Below, in pieces: positions 20,401 through 31,639 of a DNA stretch of 64,000 bases (position 1 is its first letter; every line of letters starts with the position of its first letter). Under the pieces are notes generated by a model, which worked only from the letters and a program-made list of their open reading frames with translations, searched no databases and was not told where the DNA came from. This DNA is from Ascarosepion bandense (lineage: Eukaryota > Mollusca > Cephalopoda > Sepiida > Sepiidae). The stretch spans positions 1,984,501 through 2,048,500 of the forward strand of contig JBBBDQ010001922.1 in assembly GCA_037127315.1 (NCBI GenBank), in the 5' to 3' direction. A program made the position numbers and the translations under genes.

Positions 20401-21414
20401 CTCTTTAATAACATCCAATAATTATTTCGGATTTTATTTTGGTTTTGTTGTTGTGAGAATTTTCCTTTCTCTGCCAAAGTGCCTTTTATTTTATTAAAAA
20501 TCACCAAAATTGAATTTTAAATAGTAGTGATGTCAACACAGACATAGATAGTCTTAAATATAACGCATATAGTAGTAAAAAATATGTATATAAATATGTA
20601 TATAAAGATATGTGTGTGTGTGAGAGCGTGTTTGTGTGTGTAAGTGCGTGCACGTGTGGGGGATATGAAAAAGATGCTAGTTTTTGCCTTGAAGATTATG
20701 ATATCTTTCCTTGCATATCTCTCATGAGGCGTCTTCATGTCGGGGGCCCTTTATAGTGTGGGAAACCGGAGAAAAGCTTTCTTCGTCCGATTACTGATGG
20801 GTGTTAGGGTGGAGTCCAAATGAAACGGTTACTTTTGGTGGGTGTGGGGATGGACTCCTGCCAAAAGCTGGTTTAAAGCAAGATCTTTTTTCGAATCCGA
20901 TATCGCGTCGATACTAATATGTATACTTAAGTTTCCACTGAATGCATATTTCGGCAAATTGGAGAAGATCGCGGATGTCAACGCACAGTCCATTTGATCT
21001 GATATCATTTAAATAATCAATGATCCCAATGTTCTCAGATATCTTCTTAAAATTCGGTAGAACCCTTTCAGCAAACAAATGACAGTTGAGAAATTTTATT
21101 TTAATAAAATTCATCTCAGAACAGAGACAAATTTGTTGGAATTTGTAAGCCATTTACAAGTACCTCTTGAAACTAAACCATTTTCAGAGATTTTAGTCGT
21201 TTGTGTTTCTGCTAATTTCATAGTCGATCTAAAAAGAGGCTACATGATCTTTCACTTGTCTATCTTATATGCTTCCGTGTTTGTCGTTTCTTTACTTACA
21301 TGCTTCTTTTAATACAAGATTGATTTGATTTTTGCAGGTTATTTAAGGCCAGTATATATTTCCAGATTAAAAGAATTTCTTCTAGATACTCATAATTTTT
21401 AGAAGCAAGTCTTA
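20401..21414. other. no recognisable gene
   Basis: AT-rich; a (GT)-rich tract at 20608-20650. Short frames on both strands around 20914-21312 overlap each other and lack motifs. Confidence 0.5.
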
Positions 21415-21722
21415 CAGTCAGTCAGTTAAGGGCCATACGTGATACACGCTTGGGCGATCATGTCTCCAAAGAGACATGACTGACTGGGCAGAAGATTATT
21501 CCGCAGTAGTTTGTCATTGCTTTCTGCGGTAGACTGGTTGCCAACCAAGGCTATAGAACCCAATCTGTCCTGTTATTTAACCCATAACTGGAGGGAAGAG
21601 ACGTATTAATACCTTTCACAAAGGTATTAGCACGTAAGTGAATGCAAGGAATACGACTGGAATTCGAATTCGGCTCCTCGATTTCTCGTTCTGAGCCGAT
21701 ATCCACTGCATCACGATATGCA
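21415..21722 (-). mobile_element. SINE-A, near full length
   Basis: Tail GTCAGTCAGTTAAGGGCC at the left; body with ACTGGTTGCCAACCAAGG; tRNA-like head at 21640-21720 with B-box reverse complement GGAATTCGAATTCGG and A-box region GATATCCACTGCATCAC. Confidence 0.85.
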
Positions 21723-21829
21723 CCAGGTAACCGAAAAACAAATATAAATCAATAAATAAAAGACAATTTCGTACACATGTTGAACTTAGAAAAACAGACA
21801 AATACAATTTATTAAAACGGTCGCCAGCC

Positions 21830-22160
21830 TCGATGATGACTTCGATACGGATTTAAGCGCGACTGTATACGCTGCTTTGTTCAACGAAAAGGAAATTAAT
21901 ATTGAGCACCAGGAAGAGACAACTGAAGTTCCTTGGACATGCATGGAGGAAGGAGGGCTTGGAGAACCTGATACTAACAGACCAAATAGAGGGAAGGAGA
22001 TACAGGGAAAAACAGTGTAAATTACTTGACTAACTTGTGCGGGTGGATGGCAGAACGAGGGTTGCATTGTGTAACAGGGGAAAGCGTGCTGAGAGCTACT
22101 AGGGATAAGGAGACGTGGAAGGCCATGATCGCCTACGTCCTGAAAGGACAACGCACCTAA
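21830..22160 (+). pseudogene. RTE-like LINE 3' end
   Basis: Plus sense reads KLILSTRKRQLKFLGHAWRK then EGLENLILTDQIEGRR, then a tail with GGAAGGCCATGATCGCCTAC and CTGAAAGGACAACGCACCTA. Same family as 11992-13015. Frame is lost after the GRR block. Confidence 0.8.
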
Positions 22161-22189
22161 ACGAAAAGGAATAAACTCAAAACACTTTG

Positions 22190-22194
<5 letters not shown>

Positions 22195-22220
<26 letters not shown>
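22195..22220. repeat. (TA)n microsatellite
   Basis: About 26 bases of alternating TA. Confidence 0.95.
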
Positions 22221-22221
<1 letters not shown>

Positions 22222-22369
22222 CTTTTTCAAATTTTAAAAGTCTCTCGTTCATTTGCATTTGTAGTTGCATTAACGATAGTCCAAGTATGTCCTAAAGAAC
22301 GAAACGCGTCACATGAAAACTTTTTTCACTTTGTCGTACAACTTTCCTCCTAATACCTACATACATTAC

Positions 22370-22453
22370 TAACATTATTCGGACTATTGTCCTCATCTTT
22401 GTTGCCATTTGTACGACGTTTTGGCTGTTGTACACTCCGGCCTTCTTAAGGTG
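22370..22453 (-). repeat. repeat-D tail leading into the 190-bp satellite
   Basis: ATTATTCGGACTATTGTCCT and CATTTGTACGACGTTTTGGC are the reverse complement of the repeat-D tail. It runs without a break into the first satellite monomer, showing the satellite's parent. Confidence 0.75.
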
Positions 22454-23792
22454 CTAGGAATTTCGAACCGAAACCTTAATTACAATCACTGAGGTATATC
22501 GTCCTCATTCCGTGCGTAAAGCTTCGATTGGAAGTCATGTCATGAGTTATCTCCCTCTAACCCTACAAATTACCTGTTCATCACTGCTGTAGCCTGGTAT
22601 TGAACTCACAAATCTAATGGATTTCGTGAAGTTTGCTAAACATGAGGAAATTTCGAACCGAATCCTTAATTACAATCACTGAGGTATATCGTCCTCATTC
22701 CGTGCGTAAAGCTTCGATTGGAAGTCATGTCATGAGTTATCTCCCTCTAACCCTACAAATTACCTGTTCATCACTGCTGTAGCCTGGTATTGAACTCACA
22801 AATCTAATGGATTTCGTGAAGTTTGCTAAACATGAGGAAATTTCGAACCGAATCCTTAATTACAATCACTGAGGTATATCGTCCTCATTCCGTGCGTAAA
22901 GCTTCGATTGGAAGTCATGTCATGAGTTATCTCCCTCTAACCCTACAAATTACCTGTTCATCACTGCTGTAGCCTGGTATTGAACTCACAAATCTAATGG
23001 ATTTCGTGAAGTTTGCTAAACATGAGGAAATTTCGAACCGAATCCTTAATTACAATCACTGAGGTATATCGTCCTCATTCCGTGCGTAAAGCTTCGATTG
23101 GAAGTCATGTCATGAGTTATCTCCCTCTAACCCTACAAATTACCTGTTCATCACTGCTGTAGCCTGGTATTGAACTCACAAATCTAATGGATTTCGTGAA
23201 GTTTGCTAAACATGAGGAAATTTCGAACCGAATCCTTAATTACAATCACTGAGGTATATCGTCCTCATTCCGTGCGTAAAGCTTCGATTGGAAGTCATGT
23301 CATGAGTTATCTCCCTCTAACCCTACAAATTACCTGTTCATCACTGCTGTAGCCTGGTATTGAACTCACAAATCTAATGGATTTCGTGAAGTTTGCTAAA
23401 CATGAGGAAATTTCGAACCGAATCCTTAATTACAATCACTGAGGTATATCGTCCTCATTCCGTGCGTAAAGCTTCGATTGGAAGTCATGTCATGAGTTAT
23501 CTCCCTCTAACCCTACAAATTACCTGTTCATCACTGCTGTAGCCTGGTATTGAACTCACAAATCTAATGGATTTCGTGAAGTTTGCTAAACATGAGGAAA
23601 TTTCGAACCGAATCCTTAATTACAATCACTGAGGTATATCGTCCTCATTCCGTGCGTAAAGCTTCGATTGGAAGTCATGTCATAAGTTATCTCCCTCTAA
23701 CCTTACAAATTACCTGTTCATCACTGCTGTAGCCTGGTGTTGAACTCACAAATCTAATGGATTTCGTGAAGTTTGCCAAACACGAGGAAATT
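22454..23792. repeat. 190-bp tandem satellite, seven copies
   Basis: Monomers start at 22454, 22644, 22834, 23024, 23214, 23404 and 23594. By eye, copies 2-6 are identical; the first and the last carry several substitutions. The unit (GAAATTTCGAACCGAATCC ... GCCTGGTATTGAACTCAC ... GTTTGCTAAACATGAG) is the head and body of repeat D. The array ends at 23783-23792 in ordinary AT-rich DNA. Uniform inside and diverged at the edges is what unequal crossing-over leaves. Confidence 0.95.
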
Positions 23793-24543
23793 CATTTGAG
23801 CATTCTTGCGATTACCGCAAATAAAATAAAATTAAAAAAATAAATAAATGAATAAAAAATCTAAAATAATAAAATAAATTATAAAGTCCTGAAAAAAGGG
23901 AATAAAATAGCTGCATTTAGTTTTTTTTTCGAAAAGATAAAATTAATTATTTTTTTCTTCTATAGTTTAGTACTAAAATCTTAAGACTATACATCATTCT
24001 TCTTTCGTTTCAAGGACATACAAACGCGTACAAAATACGGCAAGCCTCTCTAACTCTCTTAAAAATGTTAAAGAGATTTAGTCACCATTTGAATATACAA
24101 TCTTTTTTAGCTAAACTATTTCCATTCTTTTGTAAGGAGCGACTAAAAACCGGATACATATGTTTGCCACATGCGCATACTTACAAACCAACAATCAGCA
24201 GATAAGATCGCGTACTTCACGGCCTGAGGTGTAACTGTGATGTCATGTTGGCCGCCGTAGTCGAGACGAAATAGTGAAGTGCTTCCTTCTACCGGTAAAG
24301 GGCACCTTAATAATTTGGAGTAAAGAATATCTACAGTTCTTATTACTTTGCCATGTTTTTTGTAATGCTATACATGATGGAAACGTTTTAGATGAAAACG
24401 TTTTAATGCAACAATTGCACATTTTGAAAAGAAACAGAAACAGATTCTTTAATAAAACAAACCCAGAACAAATGTGTAAGTGATTAGAGATCATGAAAGA
24501 GAAAACGATGGGGAATTAGCGAATAACATTTTGGAGAAAAAAC
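23793..24543. other. no recognisable gene
   Basis: AT-rich. Overlapping frames of 69 and 83 codons on opposite strands at 24243-24494 lack family motifs and splice context. Confidence 0.5.
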
Positions 24544-25143
24544 TCAGTCAGTCAGTTAAGTGACATACGCGATACACGCTTCGGCGATCATGTCTCGAAA
24601 GAGACATGACATACTTGGCAGAAGATCATCCCACAGTAGGTTACCATTGCTTTCTGTTGTAGACTGGTTGGTAGCCAAAGTTATAGAACTCAATCTGTCT
24701 TATTATTTAACCCATAACTGGAGGGAAGTAACGGATTAACATATTTTATTACATATTATAACATTATAGAATTGTTATAATAAGTACAATCAGTTAGGAA
24801 TCAGTTCATTACTTCATAAGAATAGAAAACCGATCCTCCACTTTATACCCAGTAGAAGTTTATTTTTGTTTTCAACTATTATATTCAGTCAGTCAGTTAA
24901 GTACCATACGTGATATACGCTTTGGGCGATCATGTTTCGAATGAGTCTTGACTGACTGGGTAGAAGATTATCCCGCAGTAGGTTGCCATTGCATTCTGCA
25001 GTGGACTCGTTGCCAGCCAAGGCTATAGAACCCAATCTGTCTTTTTATTTAACCCATAACTGGAGGGAAAAGACGGATTAATACCTTTCCCAAGGGTATT
25101 TGAGCGCAAACGAATGCAAGGAATTCAAATGGAATTCGTGAGA
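24544..25143 (-). mobile_element. dimeric SINE-A with palindromic linker
   Basis: Head-proximal body 24886-25143 (the head stops at GGAATTCAAATGGAATTC), linker palindrome 24792-24848 (TAGGAATCAGTTC / GAAAACCGATCCTCCACTTT), second body 24544-24745. Same architecture as the 3.2-kb copy. Confidence 0.85.
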
Positions 25144-25767
25144 CAAGACTAGTTATCATATAATACACTGATGAAGTATATTAACTTAGAAGAAACTATA
25201 TAACTGAATAGGTAAAGCAATTTAATAAGAACTTTGCTAATAATTAGAGTTTGATCAGTTAAACGAAGATTATATGCACAAACCAGAAACTTTTCTTTGC
25301 AAGGAAATAAAAAACACAATTCTGTTAAAATGGTCATGGCAACAGTTATCCGTTTTCTTATAAAGAAAACATTTGGCTTTCATTTACCAAGCAGCCGGTG
25401 CAGCCGTCATTTGGTATTTGTGTAATATTTAAGTTAAAACAGGTTTGTTAAATCCTATAGTTGTTAACGCTCTGATGGGAGTTTCTTTTTTTAACCTTTT
25501 GTTTGAACTAGTGCAGAAAGTGAACATCATAATTGTCATTGTTTTCTTTTGTGCTATCGATTTTAATTTTTACTCATATTGAAAGTCCTCATGTGCTGAT
25601 TTCCGTTACTGTGTGAAATTCCTCATGATTTTGTTGCTTTCGTCACAAGGTTTGAAAAAGGATGGTCCTGTCGAAATCCTACAAATTTCTTTCACTCTTT
25701 CACTTTAGAAGCGCTATTGGAGACATGCGTAGAATCGACTGTGCTGAGGCTCACTTAAAACATGAAT
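25144..25767. other. no recognisable gene
   Basis: AT-rich anonymous DNA between a SINE dimer and a LINE. Confidence 0.45.
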
Positions 25768-26412
25768 CGTGTTTGCAGCTAGAAAGTTTTCCCGTCTGAA
25801 ATCATCCTGCACATATATAAAACTACCATCCGCTCGTGCATTGAATACTGCTGCCATATCAGGTCGAGTGCTACTGCTATCCAACTAGGGGTTCTTGACA
25901 AAATCCAACTGAGAATCTGTAATGTGATAGATCCTGACTTAGCAGCTCAGATACAGTCACTCTCTCACCGGCGCGATGTGGCTTCCCTGTGTCTCATCTA
26001 CAAATACTTTCACGGCTTCTGCTCCGATGAGCTTAGCTCTCTGGTGCCCCCTATGTATGAATTTACTCGATCCACAAGATTAACAACTAGGTCGCACCCT
26101 TTTACTGTGAAACCAATAAGATGTAAAAGCAATTTCTCCTCCATCAGCTTCTTTTCTTGCACTTCCCGCCTGTGGAATTCCCTTCCATTTACTTGGTTTC
26201 CCGACAGCTACAATCTCCAAGTATTTAAATGTAAAGTCAACAGTCATCTCCTATCTCACTAACTTGCATCCCATCTCTCATGCTCTCATCTCATTTCTTC
26301 AGTATTTCCCTGTATTCTGTCACTCCTTCTCATAATTTTCCTCCTATATAACCCCTTCCACAACAGTGGCAGTATAGTGCCTTGCTTGGGGCGATATGAT
26401 TATTTAAAAAAA
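25768..26412 (+). pseudogene. LINE-J ORF2 C-terminal fragment
   Basis: Frame 25924-26262 (MIDPDLAAQIQSLSHRRDVA, FTRSTRLTTRSHPFTVKPIR, CTSRLWNSLPFTWFPD) ends with a stop at the usual C-terminus. Upstream, out of frame, are TTIRSCIEYCCHI and the RKFSRLKSSCT region. 3' UTR ends TTGCTTGGGGCGATATGATT at 26401. Confidence 0.85.
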
Positions 26413-26610
26413 AGCCATTTTCTATTTCACTAACCTGCATCCTCCCTCTCATGCTCCGGTCTTCGTCCAGTCCATTCTCATCAGTATTCTCATCCTTCTC
26501 TTACCAGCTTCCTGACACCCTCTTTATTCTGTCACTCCTTCTCATAACTTTCCTCCTATGTAACCCCATCCACAACAGTGGCAGTATACTGCCTTGCTTG
26601 GTGTGTTACG

Positions 26611-26612
<2 letters not shown>
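26413..26612 (+). repeat. duplicated LINE-J 3' tail
   Basis: Repeats the last 200 bases of the preceding LINE (CATTTTCTATTTCACTAACC ... CCATCCACAACAGTGGCAGT ... CCTTGCTTGG) without a coding part, then enters (AT)n at 26612-26653. Confidence 0.8.

Positions 26613-26653
<41 letters not shown>
26612..26653. repeat. (AT)n microsatellite
   Basis: About 42 bases of alternating AT at the end of the duplicated LINE tail. Confidence 0.95.
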
Positions 26654-26657
<4 letters not shown>

Positions 26658-26734
26658 ACAATGAAATTGCGAAGAGATATAATTGCGTTCATCAGCTTCA
26701 GTGTCTGAATCTCCTTCATATTGCTTCATTTTAC

Positions 26735-26800
26735 AAAAGAAAATATTTGCAGCCGACATTATGACACCGACATTATCCAGCTGTGCGAGTGATATACAAC
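26735..26800 (-). CDS. candidate second exon of an unknown host gene
   Basis: On the minus strand a good acceptor (ACATTCTGTCTGCAG, ending at 26801) precedes the coding string CISLAQLDNVGVIMSAANIF, then FF before a weak donor TTTT/GTAAAA at 26734-26733. Its reading phase continues exon 26926-27084 (split Ser codon A+GT). If no splice occurs at 26734 the frame runs on through KMKQYEGDSDTEADERNYIS into the (AT)n tract. I recognise no protein family. Confidence 0.25.
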
Positions 26801-26925
26801 CTGCAGACAGAATGTTTATCAGCAAAGGTTTGCACTAAGTCAAGTGACGAATAATATTTGAAGCAGACCTTGTGGGTGTCCTCCGGCGTGACGGTCTGTT
26901 CATTAGACCAGATAAACTCTCTTAC

Positions 26926-27084
26926 TTGTAACATCGGCAGATATTCTTGGTATTTTCTGCTCGGGCACGAGGAGTTCGTGAAAAATATTGAATTCACTGA
27001 CCTCAACTGATTGATCGACAGACTGGAATGTTCTTTCATCCTTTTCTGTGTCTTTCGGTAAAGAATCTGATGTGAGAACGGCAA
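26926..27084 (-). CDS. candidate internal exon of an unknown host gene
   Basis: Minus strand: acceptor AAAATGTTTTTACAG ends at 27085; the 159-base block stays open as AVLTSDSLPKDTEKDERTFQ, SVDQSVEVSEFNIFHELLVP, EQKIPRISADVT, and a donor ACAA/GTAAGAG follows at 26925. The composition (acidic, no low complexity) is unlike the transposon frames nearby. The intron to the next candidate exon would be 125 bases with matching phase. A longer overlapping frame (27159-26773) reads the same DNA in another frame and looks less protein-like. Family unknown; could be a pseudogene or chance. Confidence 0.35.
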
Positions 27085-27309
27085 CTGTAAAAACATTTTA
27101 TCGCAAACATATAAATAAATACATAAAGAAACAAAAGAAGCACAAATATTTATGACCATGGTAATGCCTATGATAAAAGCGATCCGTGTTCAAATTCCTG
27201 TGAAGTATCAACTTCAGTGTCGAGCTTCAATAGATTCCAAATGATTGTGAGTATGTACGACAAAAAATTTCGTAAGAAACAACGATAACTGAACAGTTAT
27301 GTCATCTGG

Positions 27310-27686
27310 TTTATGGTATATTTTGTTTGATGATATATCAATATCAATGGTTTATTTAATGCGGACAAGATTCTTAGGTTCATATGAATAGAATATATAT
27401 TCTTTGTAGAAGTCAGTTTCTAGATTAGGTTTGTGGTTTATTTGATTTTATGGCACATTAATATCAATGCGTTATTTAATGCGGGCAACATTCTTTTGGC
27501 TACGTTCATAGGAATAGACTGTGTATTCTTTGTAAAAAATCAGTTTGTAGATAAGGGTTTCGGTTTGTTTTGTTTTCCGGCATATCAACCTGAATGGGTT
27601 ATTTAATGAAGACAAGATTGGTGAGATAGGTTTGTATAAATAGAATATGAATTCTTTGTAAAAATCACGCTGTATATCAGGTTTAG
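27310..27686. repeat. about 118-bp tandem repeat, three diverged copies
   Basis: Phrases TGGGTTATTTAATG / TGCGTTATTTAATGCGG / TGGTTTATTTAATGCGG and GAATAGA...ATTCTTTGTA recur at about 118-base steps. A related piece lies at about 34060-34110. No coding function seen. Confidence 0.6.
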
Positions 27687-27801
27687 GGTTATAGAAGGAG
27701 TGGTCCGATTTTAATCAAATTTAATACACTCATAGACAAAGACATAAGAAACGATATTCAGAAGTTTCAAGGTTGCAGTTCTTACAGTAGTGCAGAAATC
27801 G

Positions 27802-27848
<47 letters not shown>

Positions 27849-28230
27849 CAAGATGTTTGTGTGTGTGTGTCTGTTTATCTGCCTGTATGTCTATATTTTT
27901 CAACTCTTTTATTTTAGGTTTTGCTTCGGGTTTGGCTCTAAGTAGGTATAATTGTAGTTCTTAACCTCACCCATGATACCATTTACTCAGAGGACTTATT
28001 TAGCCTTCAAAATTCAGTTTATAACAAAAAAAACTTGATATCGATACCAGGAAATCAAAGTTTGACTTACATCCATGCATTTTTCTTTCAGTCTACGGTT
28101 TCCCTTTAACTGTAAACAACTATTGCTTTTTTAGTATTTCGTGCCAACGTCAAAAGATTTTAAGCTCCAGGACCATAAATTAGTTTTAAAGCATTCATTA
28201 CACCCGAGCAACGCTGGGCTATACTGCTAG
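27687..28230 (+). mobile_element. Helentron-like element H3, 5'-truncated
   Basis: Starts at GGGTTATAGAAGGAGTGGTC, then (AT)n at 27807-27845, AAGGCAAGATGTTTGTGTG, GATACCAGGAAATCAAAG and the 3' hairpin CCCGAGCAACGCTGGG, eight bases, CTAG at 28227-28230. Confidence 0.8.
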
Positions 28231-28966
28231 TCTACAATAAACACAAAATATGCTATCAAGTAACATGTAATTCCCTCTTTACTTGAATAACGGCAATTAT
28301 GTAAGATGGTTTATTGCATACCCAAGGATCAATTATCCTCATTTCCTTTGTATTCCATTAGTAAGGATTAAGTTCCACTAGGACAGCCTCTTCTCAAGAA
28401 CTGCAGCTTTAGGGAACAAACTACAATATTGACCTGTTCATATCTTGGGTTAACAGTTATTTTCCTGCAGAACCCAATGAATTCACTTCTTGCCTCAAAA
28501 GTAAGCGACGCAGTAGCACCCGCCTTATGTGATTCTTGGGCCTTGTACTGGTTAAACATTAATATAAGAAAATAGACTAGGAGAAACCATAAAGTATATC
28601 TTCCCAGAAATTTCCAGCTGTGTGTTACAGAATTGTGTTAGTTTACACCGTATTTAGTGATGCTGCCAACATGTTTTCACACCTGACCAGTGGGTTTTAA
28701 ATTTGGCGGGGGAACGAGACGAATGGTGTTCCTGGAAGTCGGCCAAACATTCCTAGAAATAAAATTCTTACTGGGGTATATAAAGCTAGAGATGCACAGA
28801 AAATCGTTGCTGCAGGCTGAAGGGCCGTGTGAAAAGGATTGTCTAAAACTCGTGGACAAGTTTGAAAATGTTCCGCTTGTGGAGCTATTGAAGATTTTTT
28901 TCGCAAACTATGAGATTTCGTTTTTCATTTGCACATTTCATATGCATGATGGGGCACTGGTGGAAG
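28231..28966. other. unassigned stretch with two short open frames
   Basis: Minus frame 28559-28368 (63 codons) and plus frame 28690-28971 (93 codons, MGFKFGGGTRRMVFLEVGQT...) show no motif I know. The plus frame is overlapped by two minus frames, so coding is doubtful. Confidence 0.4.
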
Positions 28967-29040
28967 CATAGTGGATTAATGGTTAGCGGCTCTGATTAAG
29001 GAATCAGAAAGCAGAGTTCGAATTCCTGAAGAGTTTATTA
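28967..29040 (+). repeat. tRNA-like SINE head
   Basis: GTGGATTAATGGTTAGCGGC (A-box-like) and GCAGAGTTCGAATTCC (B-box-like) within 60 bases; no SINE-A body follows. Confidence 0.55.
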
Positions 29041-29600
29041 CATTCAATTACAACCGTGTGTAAATTAAGACAAAACGAATAATTACTTCCTAGGATCATG
29101 TACCCGTCGTCTCTTACGGATGCTTTTCCCTTCCAACTGCATTTTTTTTTACGTTTTGGACTGATGGATCTAGTTGGTTTTTTCGCCATGATGATACGAC
29201 TGATAGTTGAAAAGCACTGTAAGGCTTGCCAGTGTGTTCCTTTAGCGTTACAATTTTCGTACGCTTCCTTGGAGTAAAGTTCATCACAGACAATGGCCGT
29301 AGGATAACTAATCGATCGTCGAGAAAATAGTGTTTAGGCGTAATAAAAATCTAATGAAATAAAGGTTGACGCAATATTTTTCAAGACCAAATAAATTTCA
29401 ACATACACACCAAAGCTAGGTTCAATTTACTGCACACCACTGCAAATGACATAATCTGAGTAAAAAAAAAAAAAAAAAAAATCGATTAGACCCTGTCACT
29501 CCAGAAGGTCTTATACTAACCGTATGGTAAAAGAAATCAAACTAATTCAGTTATTTCAATTAATTTGCACAAGTGTGTACGTGTTTGGGAATAGTATGGA
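29041..29600. repeat. dispersed repeat F, copy 1
   Basis: Shares several phrases in order with 61755-62150: TTCCTAGGATC, GATGGATCTAGTT / GGTGAATCTAG, CCAAATAAATTTCA, ACTGCAAATGAC and GTGTACGTGT. Function unknown. An (A)n of about 20 sits at 29461-29480. Confidence 0.6.
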
Positions 29601-29645
29601 TTTACCACTTCTCTCTTTCGCTTTAGGTAAAATAGTAGAACAGGC

Positions 29646-29785
29646 TATAGTCTTGGTAGCAACTAGTTTAATGAAGAAAATTGAATTCAAACAACCTGCT
29701 GATGTATAAGCAACAAAAAAGGGTTCTATAGATTTGGTAGCAACTAGCCTAAAGGAAAACTGAATTCAAATCTACCTGCTGGGAT
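29646..29785. repeat. about 80-bp imperfect duplication
   Basis: TTGGTAGCAACTAG...TTGAATTCAAA...ACCTGCTG occurs at about 29653-29702 and again at 29735-29782. Confidence 0.6.
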
Positions 29786-29826
29786 TTGTTGGTTCTGTTT
29801 CTGTTGGCAAAGTCTACAAGAAGGCG

Positions 29827-30137
29827 GATGTGCGTTGTGGTGCAGTGGATATCGATTCGGAACGACAAATCGGGAAGCCGAGTTCGAATTCCAGTTGAAT
29901 TCGTTGCATTCACTTACGCACAAATAACCTTGGGAAAGGTATTAATCCGTCGCTGCTCTCCAGTTATGGGTTGAATAATAAGACAGATTGTGTTCTATAG
30001 CCTTGGCTGGCAACCAGTATACTGCAGAAAGCAATGGCAACCTACTGCATGGTAATATTCTGCCCAGTCAGTCATATCTCTTTCGAGACATGATCGCCCA
30101 AAGCGTGTATCACGTATGGCATTTGATTGATTGACGA
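29827..30137 (+). mobile_element. SINE-A, full length
   Basis: tRNA-like head GATGTGCGTTGTGGTGCAGT...GAGTTCGAATTCC (29827-29895), TTCGTTGCATTCACTTACGC, GGTATTAATCCGTC, CTATAGCCTTGGCTGGCAAC, TCTTTCGAGACATGATCGCC and tail GCATTTGATTGATTGAC. The 3' tail lacks a poly-A, as in other copies. Confidence 0.9.
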
Positions 30138-30161
30138 CAAGGAGGTAACTTCAAAAACAAA

Positions 30162-30443
30162 TCTAAATTTATTTATAAATGGAACTCTGTCACTTTGTTT
30201 GTTTGTGTGTGTGTGTGTGTGTCTGTGTGTCCGTTACCTATAGACTCCGAAACGGCTGAACTGAGTTTCTTGAAAATTTACACAGTTGTACTATAAGCGT
30301 CTGCAAGTGTTCTTAGCTAGGTTTTGTGTCGAGGTACCCCCGATAAATATCGAAAATCGGTAATCGAAAAAATCGGGTTACATAAGAAACGATATTCAGA
30401 AGTTTCAAGGTTGCAGTTCTTATAATAGTACAGAAAATCGATA

Positions 30444-30512
<69 letters not shown>

Positions 30513-30896
30513 GCAAGATGTTTGCGTGTGTGTCCGTTTATCTGCCTCTATGTCTGTATTTTTTCAGCCCTTTTACTTTAGTTTTTGCTTCGGGTTTGGC
30601 TTTAAGTAGGTATAATTGTAGTTCTTAGTCTCAGCCATGATACCATTTACTCAGAGGACTTATTTAGCCTTCAAAATTTAGTTTACGACGAAAAAATTTA
30701 TTTGATATCAATACCAGGAAATCAAAATCTGACTAACATCCATTCATTTTTCTTTCAGTCTACGGTTTCGCTTTAACTGGAAACAATTATTGCTTTTTAG
30801 TCTTTCATGCCAACGTCCAAAGAGCCTGAGCGCCAGGACCATGGATTAGTTTTAAAGCTTTCATTACACCCGAGCAACGCTGGGTTATATTGCTAG
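30162..30896 (+). mobile_element. Helentron-like element H4, full length
   Basis: 5' TCTAAATTTATTTATAAATG; TAGACTCCGAAACGGCTGAA; CGATAAATATCGAAAATCGG; an (AC)n-(AT)n core at 30450-30511; GATACCATTTACTCAGAGG; 3' hairpin CCCGAGCAACGCTGGG, eight bases, CTAG at 30893-30896. TC start and CTAG end fit Helitron-type termini. Length about 735. No protein is encoded, so it must have moved with help from an autonomous relative. Confidence 0.8.
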
Positions 30897-31639
30897 TCCA
30901 CCTATAAATAGCGACCCTCTTACGTTCTTGTTTGTGGAAAATAGGATGCAGAGTTGAGAAAGAAATTGCAACCAAAAATATCACAATTCATGTCTATAAA
31001 GAGTTCTTTTCTTTCTTTCATTACTCCGTTGAAAGCAATTGTCAATAAAAACGTTTCTAACTTTCGCCTATTTTCAGTTTTTGACGTCAGAAGACGTTGC
31101 GTTTCTTGCTGCAACAGAATCGAAGGATTTAATTTTTAAAAGGTTGATAATCCCTTCATTTGAACAAGGATTTGTTTTCCCAGAAGTTGTACCCAAAAGT
31201 GAACGTCGCTAGAGACAACGAGGAAAACATTACAAAAAGCTTTAATTTCAGCATTTTCATTTTTTTTATTCAAACTTAAAAAAATATTTTTGATAATTGA
31301 TGGCAGATTATTTAAAAATCTTTCATTGACACATATGTAGATTAACGTTTGTAGCCCATGTTTTTCAATGCTGTTGCGTCCACGTCATCGCTTTTTGAAT
31401 CAGTATAAATTCAGCATACGTTTGATTCGTAATTCCCATGCAATTTCGTAATACTGGAACCAATTTAATGAATTTTTGAAATGCGCGATAATGACGCATG
31501 CGCATTGCAATGTACAGTAATGGCATTGGTTTAAAATTGGATAATAATCCACTGGAATGGTAAATATAGAAGAGAACTTGGAATACTTGTTACCGTCAAA
31601 ATGTTGATTTGTACCCATTGTTCTAATAACGCTGCTCAA
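30897..31639. other. no recognisable gene
   Basis: AT-rich. Frames at 30920-31139 overlap on both strands, and 31400-31639 lacks motifs. Confidence 0.45.

Noticed and set aside
22454..23792. Regular 190-bp repeats looking at first like a CRISPR-type array
   Set aside because: There are no unique spacers; each copy directly abuts the next, and the setting is eukaryotic.
26451..26708. 85-codon frame ending in IYIYIYI
   Set aside because: It is LINE 3' UTR read into an (AT)n microsatellite.
28690..28971. 93-codon frame as a host exon
   Set aside because: It is overlapped by two minus frames of similar length and has no recognisable domain or convincing splice sites; left as unassigned.
29827..29895. 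A functional tRNA gene
   Set aside because: A and B boxes are visible, but the acceptor and anticodon stems do not close, and the sequence continues into a SINE body present in over a dozen copies.
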